From Croceicoccus sp. Ery15 (GTDB lineage Bacteria; Pseudomonadota; Alphaproteobacteria; Sphingomonadales; Sphingomonadaceae), in contig NZ_CP087588.1 of the NCBI RefSeq assembly GCF_020985305.1, positions 1,662,501 through 1,726,500 on the forward strand: 64,000 nt of DNA, in the 5' to 3' direction. Position numbers and translations under genes: made by a program. The notes below the pieces were generated by a model. That model saw only the letters and a list, made by a program, of their open reading frames with translations. It had not been told where the DNA came from and did no database searches. Within the stretch, counting starts at the first letter, position 1. Each line of letters starts with the position of its first letter. This document shows positions 1 through 9,151 of the stretch, piece after piece.

Positions 1-43
1 CGATTTCACCCGGCGCGAGGTGGCGTTCGATCTGGCGGAGTAG
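1..43 (+). CDS. 3' end of an unidentified CDS (partial)
   Basis: An open frame enters from the left edge and ends at TAG 41-43, giving the C-terminal residues DFTRREVAFDLAE. It is too short to identify. It is listed only because codon use fits the surroundings and the next gene starts 45 bp later on the same strand. Confidence 0.3.
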   Translation, partial: DFTRREVAFDLAE

Positions 44-87
44 CGCTTTAGCTGGCGATTCGCGCGCCGCTCCCTAGATAGGGGCCG

Positions 88-1905
88 ATGCCGCCCGATA
101 CTGCCCGACCCGACCAGCTGGCCCGCCAGGCCGATTGGCGCACGCTCAAGCGTTTTCTACCCTATCTTTGGCCAAGGGATCACCGCGCCCTTCGCGTGCG
201 GATCGTTGCTGCCATGGCCATGGTGCTGGCGGCCAAGGCGACGACGCTGTTGCTACCCTTTGCCTATAAACGCGCCATCGACCAGATGACGACGCCCGCG
301 AACGAAGCGGCGATGATCGCCCTTGCTTTCGTGCTGGCCTATGCGTTGGGTCGGTTCGCGTCGGTTGCCTTCAACAATATCCGCAATATCGCGTTCGAAC
401 GTGTTGGTCAGGACGCAACCCGGACCCTGGCGCAGGACGTGTTCGCGCAGTTGCACCGCCTGTCGCTGCGCTTTCACCTGTCTCGCCGCACGGGCGAGGT
501 TACCAAGACCATCGAACGCGGGACCAAGAGCATCGATACCATGCTCTATTTCCTGCTGTTCAACATTGCCCCCACGGTGATCGAACTGATCGCGGTCGGC
601 GTGATATTCTATGTCAATTTCGGCTGGACGCTGGTGATCGCCACGGGCCTTGCCGTCATTGCCTATATATTGGCGACGCGCTGGATCACCGAATGGCGCA
701 CCAAGCTGCGCATGCAGATGAACGCCCTCGACGGGCAAGCGCTCAGCCGCGCTGTCGATTCGCTGCTCAATTATGAAACCGTCAAATATTTCGGCGCCGA
801 ACAGCGCGAGGAAGAGCGCTATGGCCGCTCGGCCCGCGCCTATGCCGATGCTGCGGTGAAGAGCGAAAATTCGCTGGGCCTGCTGAATATCGTGCAGGGC
901 TTCATCACCAATGCGCTGATGGCAGGCGCGATGGGCTATACTGTCTGGGGCTGGAGCAAGGGGCAGCTGACCACGGGCGATCTGGTGCTGGTCAACACCT
1001 ATCTGACCCAGCTTTTCCGGCCGCTCGATATGCTGGGCATGGTCTATCGAACGGTGCGTCAGGGCCTGATCGACATGGCCGAGATGTTCGCGCTGGTCGA
1101 TACGCCGGTCGAGGTGGCCGATGCTCCGAACGCCCCTGCCCTGATCATGCGCCAGCCGACCGTGCGGTTCGATCAGGTCCGTTTCGGCTATGAGCCCGAC
1201 CGGGAAATCCTGAAAAGCCTGTCCTTTCGGATAGAAGCCGGTGAGCGGGTCGCCATCGTCGGCCCGTCAGGCGCTGGCAAGTCGACCATCGGGCGATTGC
1301 TATTCCGCTTTTACGACCCGACGGGGGGCCGCGTGCTGATATCCGGCAAGGATCTGACCACGGTGACACAGGATTCGCTGCGCGCGCAGATCGGTATCGT
1401 TCCGCAGGACAGCGTGCTGTTCAACGACACGATCGGATACAATATCGCCTATGGCAAGGAAGGCGCGACCCGCAGCGAGATCGAGGCCGCCGCGCGCGGG
1501 GCCGCCATTGCCGATTTCATCGAAAGCCTGCCCGACGGTTACGAGACCGAAGTGGGAGAGCGCGGACTGAAACTGTCGGGCGGCGAGAAGCAGCGCGTGG
1601 CGATCGCGCGCACCTTGCTGAAAAACCCGCCGATCATACTGTTCGACGAAGCGACCAGCGCGCTCGACACGCGGACCGAGCAGGACATCATGCAAACGAT
1701 CCGCGCCGTTGCCGCCGATCGCACGACGCTGACCATTGCGCATCGCCTGTCGACCGTGGTCGATGCCGATCGCATATTGGTGCTCGATCACGGCAGGCTG
1801 GTCGAAAGCGACAGCCATGGCGAATTGCTCGCGCATGGCGGGCTCTATGCCGAAATGTGGCAAAGGCAGGCCAGCGAAACCGGCGATCAGCCCGAAACCG
1901 TCTAG
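88..1905 (+). CDS. Atm1-type ABC transporter, fused permease/ATPase
   Basis: 605-residue half-transporter with an N-terminal six-helix membrane domain (about 35-330) and a C-terminal nucleotide-binding domain (about 355-590). Walker A GPSGAGKST lies at 392-400, the signature LSGGE begins at 496, Walker B ILFDEATS begins at 517 and the H-loop histidine is near 552. Length and sequence fit the Atm1/ABCB7/HMT1 family, which in Novosphingobium exports glutathione-linked compounds and heavy-metal thiolates and in mitochondria supports Fe-S protein maturation outside the organelle. It should act as a homodimer in the inner membrane. The start is the ATG 45 bp after the preceding stop. No accessory subunit gene is adjacent, as expected for a fused half-transporter. 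The exact substrate cannot be read from sequence. Confidence 0.93.
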   Translation: MPPDTARPDQLARQADWRTLKRFLPYLWPRDHRALRVRIVAAMAMVLAAKATTLLLPFAYKRAIDQMTTPANEAAMIALAFVLAYALGRFASVAFNNIRNIAFERVGQDATRTLAQDVFAQLHRLSLRFHLSRRTGEVTKTIERGTKSIDTMLYFLLFNIAPTVIELIAVGVIFYVNFGWTLVIATGLAVIAYILATRWITEWRTKLRMQMNALDGQALSRAVDSLLNYETVKYFGAEQREEERYGRSARAYADAAVKSENSLGLLNIVQGFITNALMAGAMGYTVWGWSKGQLTTGDLVLVNTYLTQLFRPLDMLGMVYRTVRQGLIDMAEMFALVDTPVEVADAPNAPALIMRQPTVRFDQVRFGYEPDREILKSLSFRIEAGERVAIVGPSGAGKSTIGRLLFRFYDPTGGRVLISGKDLTTVTQDSLRAQIGIVPQDSVLFNDTIGYNIAYGKEGATRSEIEAAARGAAIADFIESLPDGYETEVGERGLKLSGGEKQRVAIARTLLKNPPIILFDEATSALDTRTEQDIMQTIRAVAADRTTLTIAHRLSTVVDADRILVLDHGRLVESDSHGELLAHGGLYAEMWQRQASETGDQPETV

Positions 1906-2301
1906 TCACCCGCCCGGATAGCGGTCGAAACGCGGCAGTTCATGCGCCGTCACCTCCCATGGCAGTGCTTCGGCCATCTGTATATGCGCCGAGGGCGGGT
2001 GATCGCCTGCATCGTCCAGCGTGGCCGACTGGATATCGACCAGACCGGGCAGCACACCCTCGTTATAATAGAACAGACCTGTGCCGCAGTTGGGGCAAAA
2101 CTGCCTTTCCACCCCTTCGGACGAGGCATAGCTCCTCACCTCTCCTTCAAAGCGCAAGCCGTCTGCGGGGAAGCATATCCACGACACGCCCGCCACGCCC
2201 GCGCTGCGCCGGCAATCGCTGCAATGGCAGATCGCGTGATGCGCGACCTCTCCCGAAATCTCATAGCGGACAGCCCCGCAACGACAGCCACCTTTCAGCA
2301 T
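1906..2301 (-). CDS. GFA-family zinc-binding protein
   Basis: 131-residue protein of the glutathione-dependent formaldehyde-activating (GFA/CENP-V) fold. Metal-binding cysteines are visible: CRC at 6-8, CHCSDC at 25-30 and CPNC at 69-72. The frame stays open upstream, but this ATG is preceded by GGGGAG at good spacing and begins directly with the conserved MLKGGCRCGAVRYE block, so the shorter start is chosen. Many family members are not true formaldehyde-activating enzymes, so the substrate is unknown. It ends one base after the convergent ABC transporter gene. Confidence 0.85.
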   Translation of the reverse strand: MLKGGCRCGAVRYEISGEVAHHAICHCSDCRRSAGVAGVSWICFPADGLRFEGEVRSYASSEGVERQFCPNCGTGLFYYNEGVLPGLVDIQSATLDDAGDHPPSAHIQMAEALPWEVTAHELPRFDRYPGG

Positions 2302-2459
2302 CGTCGATTCTCCCCGAAATCTACACTGGAACATATAGCGAACGATATGCGTCGGCAAGCCTTGCCTTGTCATTCTGCCGCCTATCCTGCACATGCGGCG
2401 CGAACCGGCGGGACGAAACCCGCCCATCGACAAGCATAGATGTCAGGCAGGATCCGACC

Positions 2460-3953
2460 ATGATCGATACAGCCACGCTGCGGCGCGACTGGCTCTCCAA
2501 CCCGCGCGGCGATATTCTGGCGGGCATCGTCGTCGCACTCGCGCTGATACCCGAGGCGATCGGCTTTTCGATCATCGCGGGCGTCGATCCGCGCGTCGGC
2601 CTCTATGCCTCGGTCGCCATCGCCATCGTGATTTCCTTTATCGGCGGACGCCCCGGCATGATCTCGGCCGCGACAGCCGCCGTTGCGGTGGTCGTGGTCC
2701 CTCTGGTGCGCGATCACGGGGTCGAATATCTGTTCGCCGCGACGATCCTGATGGGCATATTTCAGGGGATCGCCGCGCTGCTGCGCCTCGACCTGCTGAT
2801 GCAGTTCGTCTCGCGCTCGGTCATTACCGGTTTCGTCAATGCGCTGGCGATCCTGATCTTCATGGCGCAGCTGCCCGAACTGACCAATGTGACATGGGTC
2901 ACCTATGCGATGGTCGCAGGCGGTCTGGCGATCATCTATCTGTTCCCGAAAGTCACCACTGCCGTCCCCTCGCCGCTGGTGGCGATCATCGTGCTGAGTG
3001 TCCTGTCGATCGCGCTGCACGCGCCGGTCAACACGGTGGCCGACATGGGCGAACTGCCCGAAGGCCTGCCCTATTTCATGCTGCCCGACGTGCCGCTGAC
3101 ATGGGAAACACTGACGATCATCACGCCCTATGCGCTGACAATGGCAGCGGTCGGCCTGCTGGAATCGATGCTGACGGCGCAGATCGTCGACGATATGACC
3201 CACACCGATTCCAACAAGCAGCGCGAATGCGCAGGCCAGGGCAGCGCGAATATCGTGGCGGCCCTGCTGGGCGGCATGGGCGGCTGCGCGATGATCGGGC
3301 AGTCGGTGATCAATGTCACTTCGGGCGGGCGCGGCAGGCTGTCGACCTTTACCGCGGGCGCGGTGCTCCTTCTTCTGCTGGCGGTGCTGGGCCCGTGGGT
3401 CGGGCAAGTGCCGATGCCCGCGCTGGTGGCCGTGATGATCATGGTGTCGATCGGCACGTTCAGCTGGAATTCGATCCCCAACCTGCGCCGCCATCCGTGG
3501 CAGTCCAGCGTCGTGATGCTGGCAACCGTCGTCGTCGTCGTAGCCACGCATAATCTGGCACTGGGCGTGCTGGTCGGCGTGGTGCTGTCGGGCATCTTCT
3601 TTGCGCAAAAGGTGATGGGCATGTTCGGCGTGGTCCGTACGCGCGATGCCGATACGGCGACCTATACGGTCACGGGCCAGATCTTTTTTGCCAGCGTCGA
3701 CCGGTTTCAGGCGGCGCTTGGACCCGAAAGCGAACAGGCCGATCCGGCAGGCCATGTGGTGATCGATGTTTCGGCGGCCCATTTCTGGGACATCTCGGCC
3801 GTGGGCGCGCTGGACAAGGTGGTGGAACGCATGCGCCGCAATGGCCGGTCAGTTCAGGTCATCGGCCTCAACACGGCCAGCGCCGATCTGGTCGACAAAT
3901 ATGCGCTGACCGACAAGACGGGCGTAGAGATCGGCCTTGCCCCCCACCCCTGA
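2460..3953 (+). CDS. SulP family anion transporter with STAS domain
   Basis: 497-residue inner-membrane transporter. It has about 11-12 hydrophobic segments, opening with the SulP motif around [17 protein letters not shown] (residues 20-38), and a C-terminal cytoplasmic STAS domain from about residue 395 ([15 protein letters not shown]). SulP proteins move sulfate, bicarbonate or dicarboxylates; the substrate here cannot be assigned. The open frame extends further upstream into low-complexity sequence, but the ATG at 2460 follows AGGCAGGA and starts the conserved domain. The gene is followed at once by a strong bidirectional terminator. Confidence 0.9.
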   Translation: MIDTATLRRDWLSNPRGDILAGIVVALALIPEAIGFSIIAGVDPRVGLYASVAIAIVISFIGGRPGMISAATAAVAVVVVPLVRDHGVEYLFAATILMGIFQGIAALLRLDLLMQFVSRSVITGFVNALAILIFMAQLPELTNVTWVTYAMVAGGLAIIYLFPKVTTAVPSPLVAIIVLSVLSIALHAPVNTVADMGELPEGLPYFMLPDVPLTWETLTIITPYALTMAAVGLLESMLTAQIVDDMTHTDSNKQRECAGQGSANIVAALLGGMGGCAMIGQSVINVTSGGRGRLSTFTAGAVLLLLLAVLGPWVGQVPMPALVAVMIMVSIGTFSWNSIPNLRRHPWQSSVVMLATVVVVVATHNLALGVLVGVVLSGIFFAQKVMGMFGVVRTRDADTATYTVTGQIFFASVDRFQAALGPESEQADPAGHVVIDVSAAHFWDISAVGALDKVVERMRRNGRSVQVIGLNTASADLVDKYALTDKTGVEIGLAPHP

Positions 3954-3967
3954 CCTTGCAGCCGGCA

Positions 3968-4007
3968 TAAAAAAGGCGCCGTTCCGAACCGGACGGCGCC
4001 TTTTTTG
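3968..4007. terminator. bidirectional Rho-independent terminator
   Basis: GGCGCCGT at 3975-3982 pairs with ACGGCGCC at 3993-4000, with AAAAAA before and TTTTTT after the stem. It therefore acts as a U-tract terminator on either strand. It lies between the convergent SulP gene and the hslVU-side operon. Confidence 0.9.
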
Positions 4008-4009
4008 TA

Positions 4010-4204
4010 TCAGTCGGAATAGCCCGGCCAGACCACTGCCTGCGCGACGATCACCTGCTCTCCGTTAAAGGTCAGCGCTGGCGATCCGTGCAGCTTCCAC
4101 CCTTCGTCCAGGGCCTTGGAAACACGCTCGCAAAACGCATGATCGTCGGGGCCGGTCAGGCAGCGATAGGGAAGTCGGCCATCGGGGGGCGAAGTCTCAG
4201 CCAT
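4010..4204 (-). CDS. DUF1737 domain protein
   Basis: 64-residue protein of the DUF1737 family, recognised by the pattern RCLTGPDDHAFCERV...L.EGW.LHGSPALTFNG....AQAVV. Family members are small soluble proteins of unknown function that are often encoded beside housekeeping genes. It follows hslU by 11 bp on the same strand and ends at the bidirectional terminator, so it is probably the last gene of the hslV-hslU transcript. No catalytic residues are apparent. Confidence 0.85.
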   Translation of the reverse strand: MAETSPPDGRLPYRCLTGPDDHAFCERVSKALDEGWKLHGSPALTFNGEQVIVAQAVVWPGYSD

Positions 4205-4215
4205 GGATCGGGTCC

Positions 4216-5514
4216 TTACAGGATATATTTCGAAAGATCGCTGTCACCCGCCAGCTCGCCCAGTCGATCCTTTACATAGGCGCGGTCGACGGTGACGGTG
4301 GTGCCGGTGCGTTCCTCGGCGTCGAAGCTGACTTCTTCCAGCAGCTTTTCCATCACGGTCTGCAAACGACGCGCGCCGATATTCTCGACACTCTCGTTCA
4401 CTTGCGCGGCGGTAGAGGCAATTTCGGCGATTGCGTCGGGCGTGAAGTCCAGCGTCACTTCCTCGGTCGCGATCAGGGCGCGATACTGGTCGACCAGATT
4501 GGCGCGCGTCTCGGACAGGATGCGGACGAAATCCTCTTCGGTCAGCGCGCGCAATTCGACGCGGATCGGCAGGCGGCCCTGCAATTCAGGCAGCATGTCG
4601 CTGGGTTTGGACACATGGAACGCGCCCGATGCGATGAAGAGGATATGGTCGGTCTTCATCGGGCCGTATTTGGTTGCGACGGTCGTCCCTTCGATCAGCG
4701 GCAGCAGGTCGCGCTGAACGCCCTCGCGGCTGACGGTGCCCCCGCGCTGGTCGGACACGGCGATCTTGTCGATCTCGTCCAGAAACACGATGCCGTTCGC
4801 CTCTGCATTGGCCAGCGCGACGCGGGCGACATCGTCCTGGTCCATGCGCTTTTCCGATTCCTCGTCGACCAGCTTGTCCCATGCCTGCGCCACGGTCAGC
4901 TTGCGGCGCTTCATGCGGTTCTGGCCCAGCGCCTTGCCCATCATGTCCGACAGGTTGATCATGCCGATATTGCCGCCCATGCCGGGCAGCTCCATGTTCA
5001 TGTTCGGCTGGTCCTCGACCTCGATCTCGACTTCCTTGTCGTTCATCGTATCGTCAACGACGCGCAGTCGGAAACTTTCGCGCGTGGCCTCGCTGGCGTT
5101 TTCGCCCACCAGCGCATCCAGCAAGCGCTTCATCGCCGCCTCGCTCGCCGCTTCGCGCACGGCTTCGCGGCGGCGGTCCTTTTCAAGGCGGATCGCTTCT
5201 TCGGCCAGATCGCGGGCTATCTGTTCGACATCGCGCCCGACATAGCCGACCTCGGTAAACTTGGTCGCCTCGACCTTGACGAAGGGCGCATCGGCCAGCT
5301 TTGCCAGACGTCGGCTGATCTCGGTCTTGCCGCAACCCGTGGGGCCGATCATCAGAATGTTCTTGGGCGTCACCTCGTCGCGCAATTCGGGGGCAAGGCG
5401 CTGGCGCCGCCAACGGTTGCGAAGCGCCACGGCCACCGCGCGCTTGGCGTCTTTCTGGCCGACGATATGCTCGTCCAGAGCGGCCACAATGGCCTTGGGG
5501 GTCAGGTTTTTCAT
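4216..5514 (-). CDS. hslU: ATP-dependent protease ATPase subunit HslU (ClpY)
   Basis: 432-residue AAA+ unfoldase that feeds substrates into the HslV peptidase. Walker A GPTGCGKT lies at 57-64 and Walker B VFLDEID near 250. The inserted I-domain (about 110-235) is rich in charged residues, and the sensor-2 region carries ENIGARRL. It ends with the family-typical C-terminal KYIL, which docks into HslV. Length matches the alphaproteobacterial family (about 430-440). Unusually, an acyltransferase gene separates it from hslV. Confidence 0.97.
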   Translation of the reverse strand: MKNLTPKAIVAALDEHIVGQKDAKRAVAVALRNRWRRQRLAPELRDEVTPKNILMIGPTGCGKTEISRRLAKLADAPFVKVEATKFTEVGYVGRDVEQIARDLAEEAIRLEKDRRREAVREAASEAAMKRLLDALVGENASEATRESFRLRVVDDTMNDKEVEIEVEDQPNMNMELPGMGGNIGMINLSDMMGKALGQNRMKRRKLTVAQAWDKLVDEESEKRMDQDDVARVALANAEANGIVFLDEIDKIAVSDQRGGTVSREGVQRDLLPLIEGTTVATKYGPMKTDHILFIASGAFHVSKPSDMLPELQGRLPIRVELRALTEEDFVRILSETRANLVDQYRALIATEEVTLDFTPDAIAEIASTAAQVNESVENIGARRLQTVMEKLLEEVSFDAEERTGTTVTVDRAYVKDRLGELAGDSDLSKYIL

Positions 5515-5544
5515 GCAGGTCTTCTTGAATAGGCTTTTGTGACT

Positions 5545-6687
5545 TTACGATCGGGCTGGACGGCCCTTCGATCCGGGCTCCCCATTTGGCGGCTCTGCGC
5601 GCCCGTTCAAGTCCACACCCCCGTTCAAGTCCACCCCGATGCCAATATGCGGCAAATGCCGGTTCAATGCGCGCGTTACCGGTCTTTCCACAAACCGGTA
5701 GAACAGCAGGCTGACTCCATAGGTCAGCACCAAGCAGGACAGGACAAAGCCCCACGATCCCAATGGTGCCGCGACGCGGACATAAATCCATATCCAGACC
5801 ATAGCGACAGGCAGATGGAGCAGATAAAGGGCATAGCTTGCATCGCCGAGCCGGTCGACCGCGCGAAACCCGGCCAAACGCAGCGGCCCGCCCAGCGCGC
5901 CCACCGATAGCAACACCGCAGGAATACCCGCCCACCGCACATAGGCAAGACCCAGCCAGTCACCATTGGGTGGTTGCATTAGCGAGGCGGCGACAAATGC
6001 AGAAATCATGGCCGACCAGCGCAGCCATGGTGGCAGCGCCATCCCTCGCGAGCGCCAGATGGCCAGTATGACACCGCAAGGAAACAGCAGCAGCACCGGT
6101 CTGGTAAGCGAAAACATCAACGCGCCATGGGGTTCAAACAAAGTTCCGATTATCACCAGAACCGCAATCGCACCGCATACGAAAGCGGGCACTGCGCGCC
6201 TGCCCGCCACTAGGCACACGCCGAACAATGCATAGAAAACCATTTCGTAAAACAGCGTCCAGCCCGGCCATAGCATGGGTAAAGGCTGCGCATCGTTGGC
6301 GCCGTTCCAATAGGGGATCAGCAGCAAGGATCGCCCAAGGTCGATCCATTCGACATCGCGGCCCAGAAACAGCAACCAGCCGACCAGCAGCATTGTGGCC
6401 AGCCAATAAGGGGGCATGATGCGGATGATCCGCCGCGCCCAGAAATAGCGCGCCGCGCCGTGCGATCCGAACAGGCCGGATGACGATACGACCATCACAT
6501 AGCCTGAAATCACAAAGAACACGGCCACCGCAATCTGACCGGCCTGCCCCGCAAAAGCGCGCGGCAGGCCAAGACCCGATCCGATATGATCGGCAAAACC
6601 GAAAGCGATGTGAACCAGTGCCACCGTTCCGGCGGCAACGGCGCGCAGAAGCTGAACCGCCTCTACCCTGTCTTTTCGCCCCGCCAT
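5545..6687 (-). CDS. acyltransferase family 3 (OafA/YrhL-like) membrane protein
   Basis: 380-residue integral membrane protein with about ten hydrophobic segments. It opens with the acyltransferase-3 signature RVEAVQLLRAVAAGTVALVHI and has the later block FFVISGYVM. Such enzymes O-acylate sugars of exopolysaccharide, O-antigen or other envelope glycans at the inner membrane. The C-terminus carries a short repeat (DLNGGVDLNG). It sits between hslV (43 bp) and hslU (31 bp) on the same strand, so it is probably co-transcribed with the protease although it has no obvious functional link to it. The target glycan is unknown. Confidence 0.88.
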   Translation of the reverse strand: MAGRKDRVEAVQLLRAVAAGTVALVHIAFGFADHIGSGLGLPRAFAGQAGQIAVAVFFVISGYVMVVSSSGLFGSHGAARYFWARRIIRIMPPYWLATMLLVGWLLFLGRDVEWIDLGRSLLLIPYWNGANDAQPLPMLWPGWTLFYEMVFYALFGVCLVAGRRAVPAFVCGAIAVLVIIGTLFEPHGALMFSLTRPVLLLFPCGVILAIWRSRGMALPPWLRWSAMISAFVAASLMQPPNGDWLGLAYVRWAGIPAVLLSVGALGGPLRLAGFRAVDRLGDASYALYLLHLPVAMVWIWIYVRVAAPLGSWGFVLSCLVLTYGVSLLFYRFVERPVTRALNRHLPHIGIGVDLNGGVDLNGRAEPPNGEPGSKGRPARS

Positions 6688-6729
6688 TGATTGCCCGTCC
6701 CGAACCCGCCAGTCGTTCGGGTGATTGCC

Positions 6730-7311
6730 CTAGATGCTTTCGACTGTCACCTGATCGTTGGTGAATACGCAGATATCGGCGGCGACCTTCATCGCCTTGC
6801 GCGCGATCTTCTCGGCGTCATCCTCGTAATCGGCCAGCGCCTTGGCGGCGGACAGGGCATAGTTGCCGCCCGAACCGATGGCCGCAATCCCGCCTTCGGG
6901 TTCCAGCACATCGCCATTGCCGGTGATGACCAGCAGCACATCCTTGTCCGCCACGATCATCAATGCTTCAAGATTGCGCAGATATTTGTCGGTCCGCCAG
7001 TCCTTGGCCAGTTCGACTGCGGCGCGCATCAGCTGTCCGCGATATTGCTCCAGCTTGCGCTCAAGCCGTTCGAACAGGGTAAAGGCATCGGCAGTCGCTC
7101 CAGCGAAACCGGCGATAACCTTGCCCTTTTCGGGCCCGCCCTCGCCCAGGCGCCGCACCTTGCGCGCATTGGGCTTCATCACGGTATTGCCCATCGAAAC
7201 CTGGCCGTCGCCAGCGATCACGGTCCGGTCGCCGCGTTTGACGCCGATGATGGTGGTGCCGTGCCACGGGGTCAGCCCGTGGGCGCTGTTATGATGTGAA
7301 AATCCGTCCAT
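6730..7311 (-). CDS. hslV: ATP-dependent protease peptidase subunit HslV (ClpQ)
   Basis: 193-residue threonine peptidase related to the proteasome beta subunit. The motif WHGTTI places the catalytic N-terminal threonine at residue 19 after removal of an 18-residue leader, as is common in alphaproteobacteria. Conserved blocks [22 protein letters not shown] and [15 protein letters not shown] are intact. It forms dodecamers capped by HslU and degrades misfolded proteins in the cytosol. It is the first gene of the minus-strand cluster hslV - acyltransferase - hslU - DUF1737. Confidence 0.97.
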   Translation of the reverse strand: MDGFSHHNSAHGLTPWHGTTIIGVKRGDRTVIAGDGQVSMGNTVMKPNARKVRRLGEGGPEKGKVIAGFAGATADAFTLFERLERKLEQYRGQLMRAAVELAKDWRTDKYLRNLEALMIVADKDVLLVITGNGDVLEPEGGIAAIGSGGNYALSAAKALADYEDDAEKIARKAMKVAADICVFTNDQVTVESI

Positions 7312-7374
7312 GCGGGGCGATATGGGGCCGCGCGAAACGGGTTCAATAGAGACGCGTTCGATAGAAGCGGGCGA

Positions 7375-7872
7375 TCAGCTGCCGTTCGGGCCCGGACCCG
7401 AAGGCCCGCTGGCACCCGCGCCGCCAACCGTACCGATATTGCCGAACAGATCCTGCAGGAAGCTGCGGTCGCGGCCCATCGTCTCGGTCTCGTCTCCGTC
7501 GGGGCTGATCTTGCGCACGTCTTCCATGCCGGTCTGCGACACGCTGGTCACCGTACCGCTGGCATCGAACGCCACCTTCAGCACCTTGTGCTCTTCGGTT
7601 TGCGGAACGCCGAACACGCGCTGTTCGGTGGTGGAGGACACATAGTAATAGACCGGATCGCCATACTGGCTGGCAAAGCTGGGGTGGCCCAGCGTTCCCT
7701 CTACCGACTGCTTGTTGTCGATGCCGGGCTGGATCGCACCGGTCAGGGCAGGATCGAACAGATAGCCGCGATGATCGCGGATCGAAGTGCATCCGCCGGT
7801 CGCCAGCGCCGCTGCCGATACAGCCGCCAGAACGGCCATTTTGGAAAACTGGAACTGGCGCGTGGACTGCAT
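7375..7872 (-). CDS. BamE/SmpA/OmlA-type outer-membrane lipoprotein
   Basis: 165-residue predicted lipoprotein. The signal peptide ends in ALATGGC with the lipidated cysteine at 28, and a SmpA/OmlA-type fold follows (DHRGYLFDP, then GHPSF....DPVYYY). BamE stabilises the BAM complex that inserts beta-barrel proteins into the outer membrane. The chosen ATG begins the signal peptide, although the frame is open 52 codons further upstream. The C-terminus is Gly/Pro-rich (GGAGASGPSGPGPNGS). It is divergent from the bc1 chaperone gene. Family assignment is firm; the BamE role is from homology. Confidence 0.85.
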   Translation of the reverse strand: MQSTRQFQFSKMAVLAAVSAAALATGGCTSIRDHRGYLFDPALTGAIQPGIDNKQSVEGTLGHPSFASQYGDPVYYYVSSTTEQRVFGVPQTEEHKVLKVAFDASGTVTSVSQTGMEDVRKISPDGDETETMGRDRSFLQDLFGNIGTVGGAGASGPSGPGPNGS

Positions 7873-8123
7873 GATCCGCCTTATCTGTCTTGGTCTTGCA
7901 CGGCAGGCTTCCGCTTCCCGTGCGTTCTTACTATATGCTGCGTGGCAAGCCTTTAGAGCCTGACCCGCAGCCACACAAGTTCGCGCACAGCTTATCACCG
8001 CATAGCGCCGCGCGAACAGGGCTGGCAAAGCCGTTGGGGGCCTGCCTTTTGCCGATTTAATCCCCGATGAACGGCGCGCGCGTATTTGGTATCAGCCGCG
8101 CGCCCGTATCAGGAGCCTGTCCT

Positions 8124-8636
8124 TTGAAATCCCTGCTTTCCCGCCTGTTCAAACCCGTAGAGCCCAGCGGCATCCCCGCCTTGTGGCACCAGATCGTCGC
8201 CATCGCGCGGGAGCCGGAATGGTATCGGGATGCAGGCGTCGCCGATACGATCGAAGGCCGTTTCGACATGGTCAGCGCCATGACCGCGCTGGCAATGGCG
8301 CGGCTGCAGGATTCGGGCAAACCGCAATATGGCGTGCAACTGACCGAATTGTTCATCACCGATATGGATGGCCAGTTGCGCGAGGAAGGCGTGGGCGATC
8401 TGATGGTCGGGAAGCATATCGGAAAGCTCGTCTCGGCGCTTGGCGGCCGCATTTCCGCCTACCGCGAGGGGTTGGACAGCGACGATCCGGCCCTGCTGGA
8501 ACAGGCGGTGGACCGCAATGTCACCCTGCTGGACGGCGCTTCGCCCGCACCCGTGGCCGAACGTATGCGCGCGCTGTGGACCGACCTTCAGGCAACGCCG
8601 ATGGACGATCTGATCGAAGGGCGGGTCGCACGATGA
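8124..8636 (+). CDS. ubiquinol-cytochrome c chaperone (CBP3-like)
   Basis: Protein of the Ubiq_cyt_C_chap family (CBP3/UQCC1), which helps assemble cytochrome b into complex III. Typical blocks are LWHQIVAIAREPEWYRDAGV, FDMVSAMTALAM and ELFITDMDGQLREEGVGD. I chose the TTG at 8124, giving 170 residues, because AGGAG at 8111-8115 is ideally spaced and the conserved part (KSLLSRLFK) starts there. An in-frame ATG at 8067 would add 19 residues without a good ribosome-binding site. The stop overlaps the next start (ATGA), implying coupling. Confidence 0.87.
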   Translation: MKSLLSRLFKPVEPSGIPALWHQIVAIAREPEWYRDAGVADTIEGRFDMVSAMTALAMARLQDSGKPQYGVQLTELFITDMDGQLREEGVGDLMVGKHIGKLVSALGGRISAYREGLDSDDPALLEQAVDRNVTLLDGASPAPVAERMRALWTDLQATPMDDLIEGRVAR

Positions 8637-9151
8637 GCAGAGCCGCTTCCGAACTGACCCGCTGGATCGCGGTGCGCCAGTGCGAGGGGCGCACGGTCGA
8701 AGTCATCGCCAGCGATGCCGAACGCGCCGCATTGGCCGAACGTTTCGCGCTGGTCTCTGTCGACCGGCTCGCCGCCACGCTCACCCTGTCGCGCGACGGC
8801 GAAAAGGTAAGCGCCGAGGGCACATTGAAGGCCGCCATCGTGCAAAGCTGCGCCGTTTCGGGTGAGGATCTGCCTGCCGAAATCGACGAAAAGCTTGCCT
8901 TTCTGTTCGTCCCCGCGAAAGGCGACTTCAATCCGGACGAGGAAGTCGAGCTGGACGAAAGCGATCTCGACGAGATCCCCTATGAAGGCGATCGTTTCGA
9001 TCTGGGCGAGGCCGTGGCCCAAAGCCTCGCCCTCGCCATCGATCCATTTGCCACCGGCCCCGATGCAGACCGCGTGCGCAGGGAAGTCGGGCTGGACGAA
9101 CCCGAAAAGGAGAACCCCTTCGCCAAGCTAAAGGGGCTCGACCTTAACTAG
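8633..9151 (+). CDS. DUF177/YceD family protein
   Basis: 172-residue protein of the YceD (DUF177) family. The conserved core is LKAAIVQSCAVSGEDLPAEID...F followed by an acidic stretch (DEEVELDESDLDEIPYEGDRFDLGEAV) and a C-terminal FAKLKGL. Family members in plants and bacteria are linked to 23S rRNA or ribosome metabolism and often precede rpmF, but rpmF is not adjacent here. Start and upstream stop share ATGA. Its end overlaps the convergent thiolase gene by 4 bp. Confidence 0.85.
   Translation: MSRAASELTRWIAVRQCEGRTVEVIASDAERAALAERFALVSVDRLAATLTLSRDGEKVSAEGTLKAAIVQSCAVSGEDLPAEIDEKLAFLFVPAKGDFNPDEEVELDESDLDEIPYEGDRFDLGEAVAQSLALAIDPFATGPDADRVRREVGLDEPEKENPFAKLKGLDLN

Noticed and set aside
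2382..3782. 466-codon antisense frame opposite the SulP gene
   Set aside because: His/Arg/Asp-rich mirror of the transmembrane codons; no domain and no ribosome-binding site.
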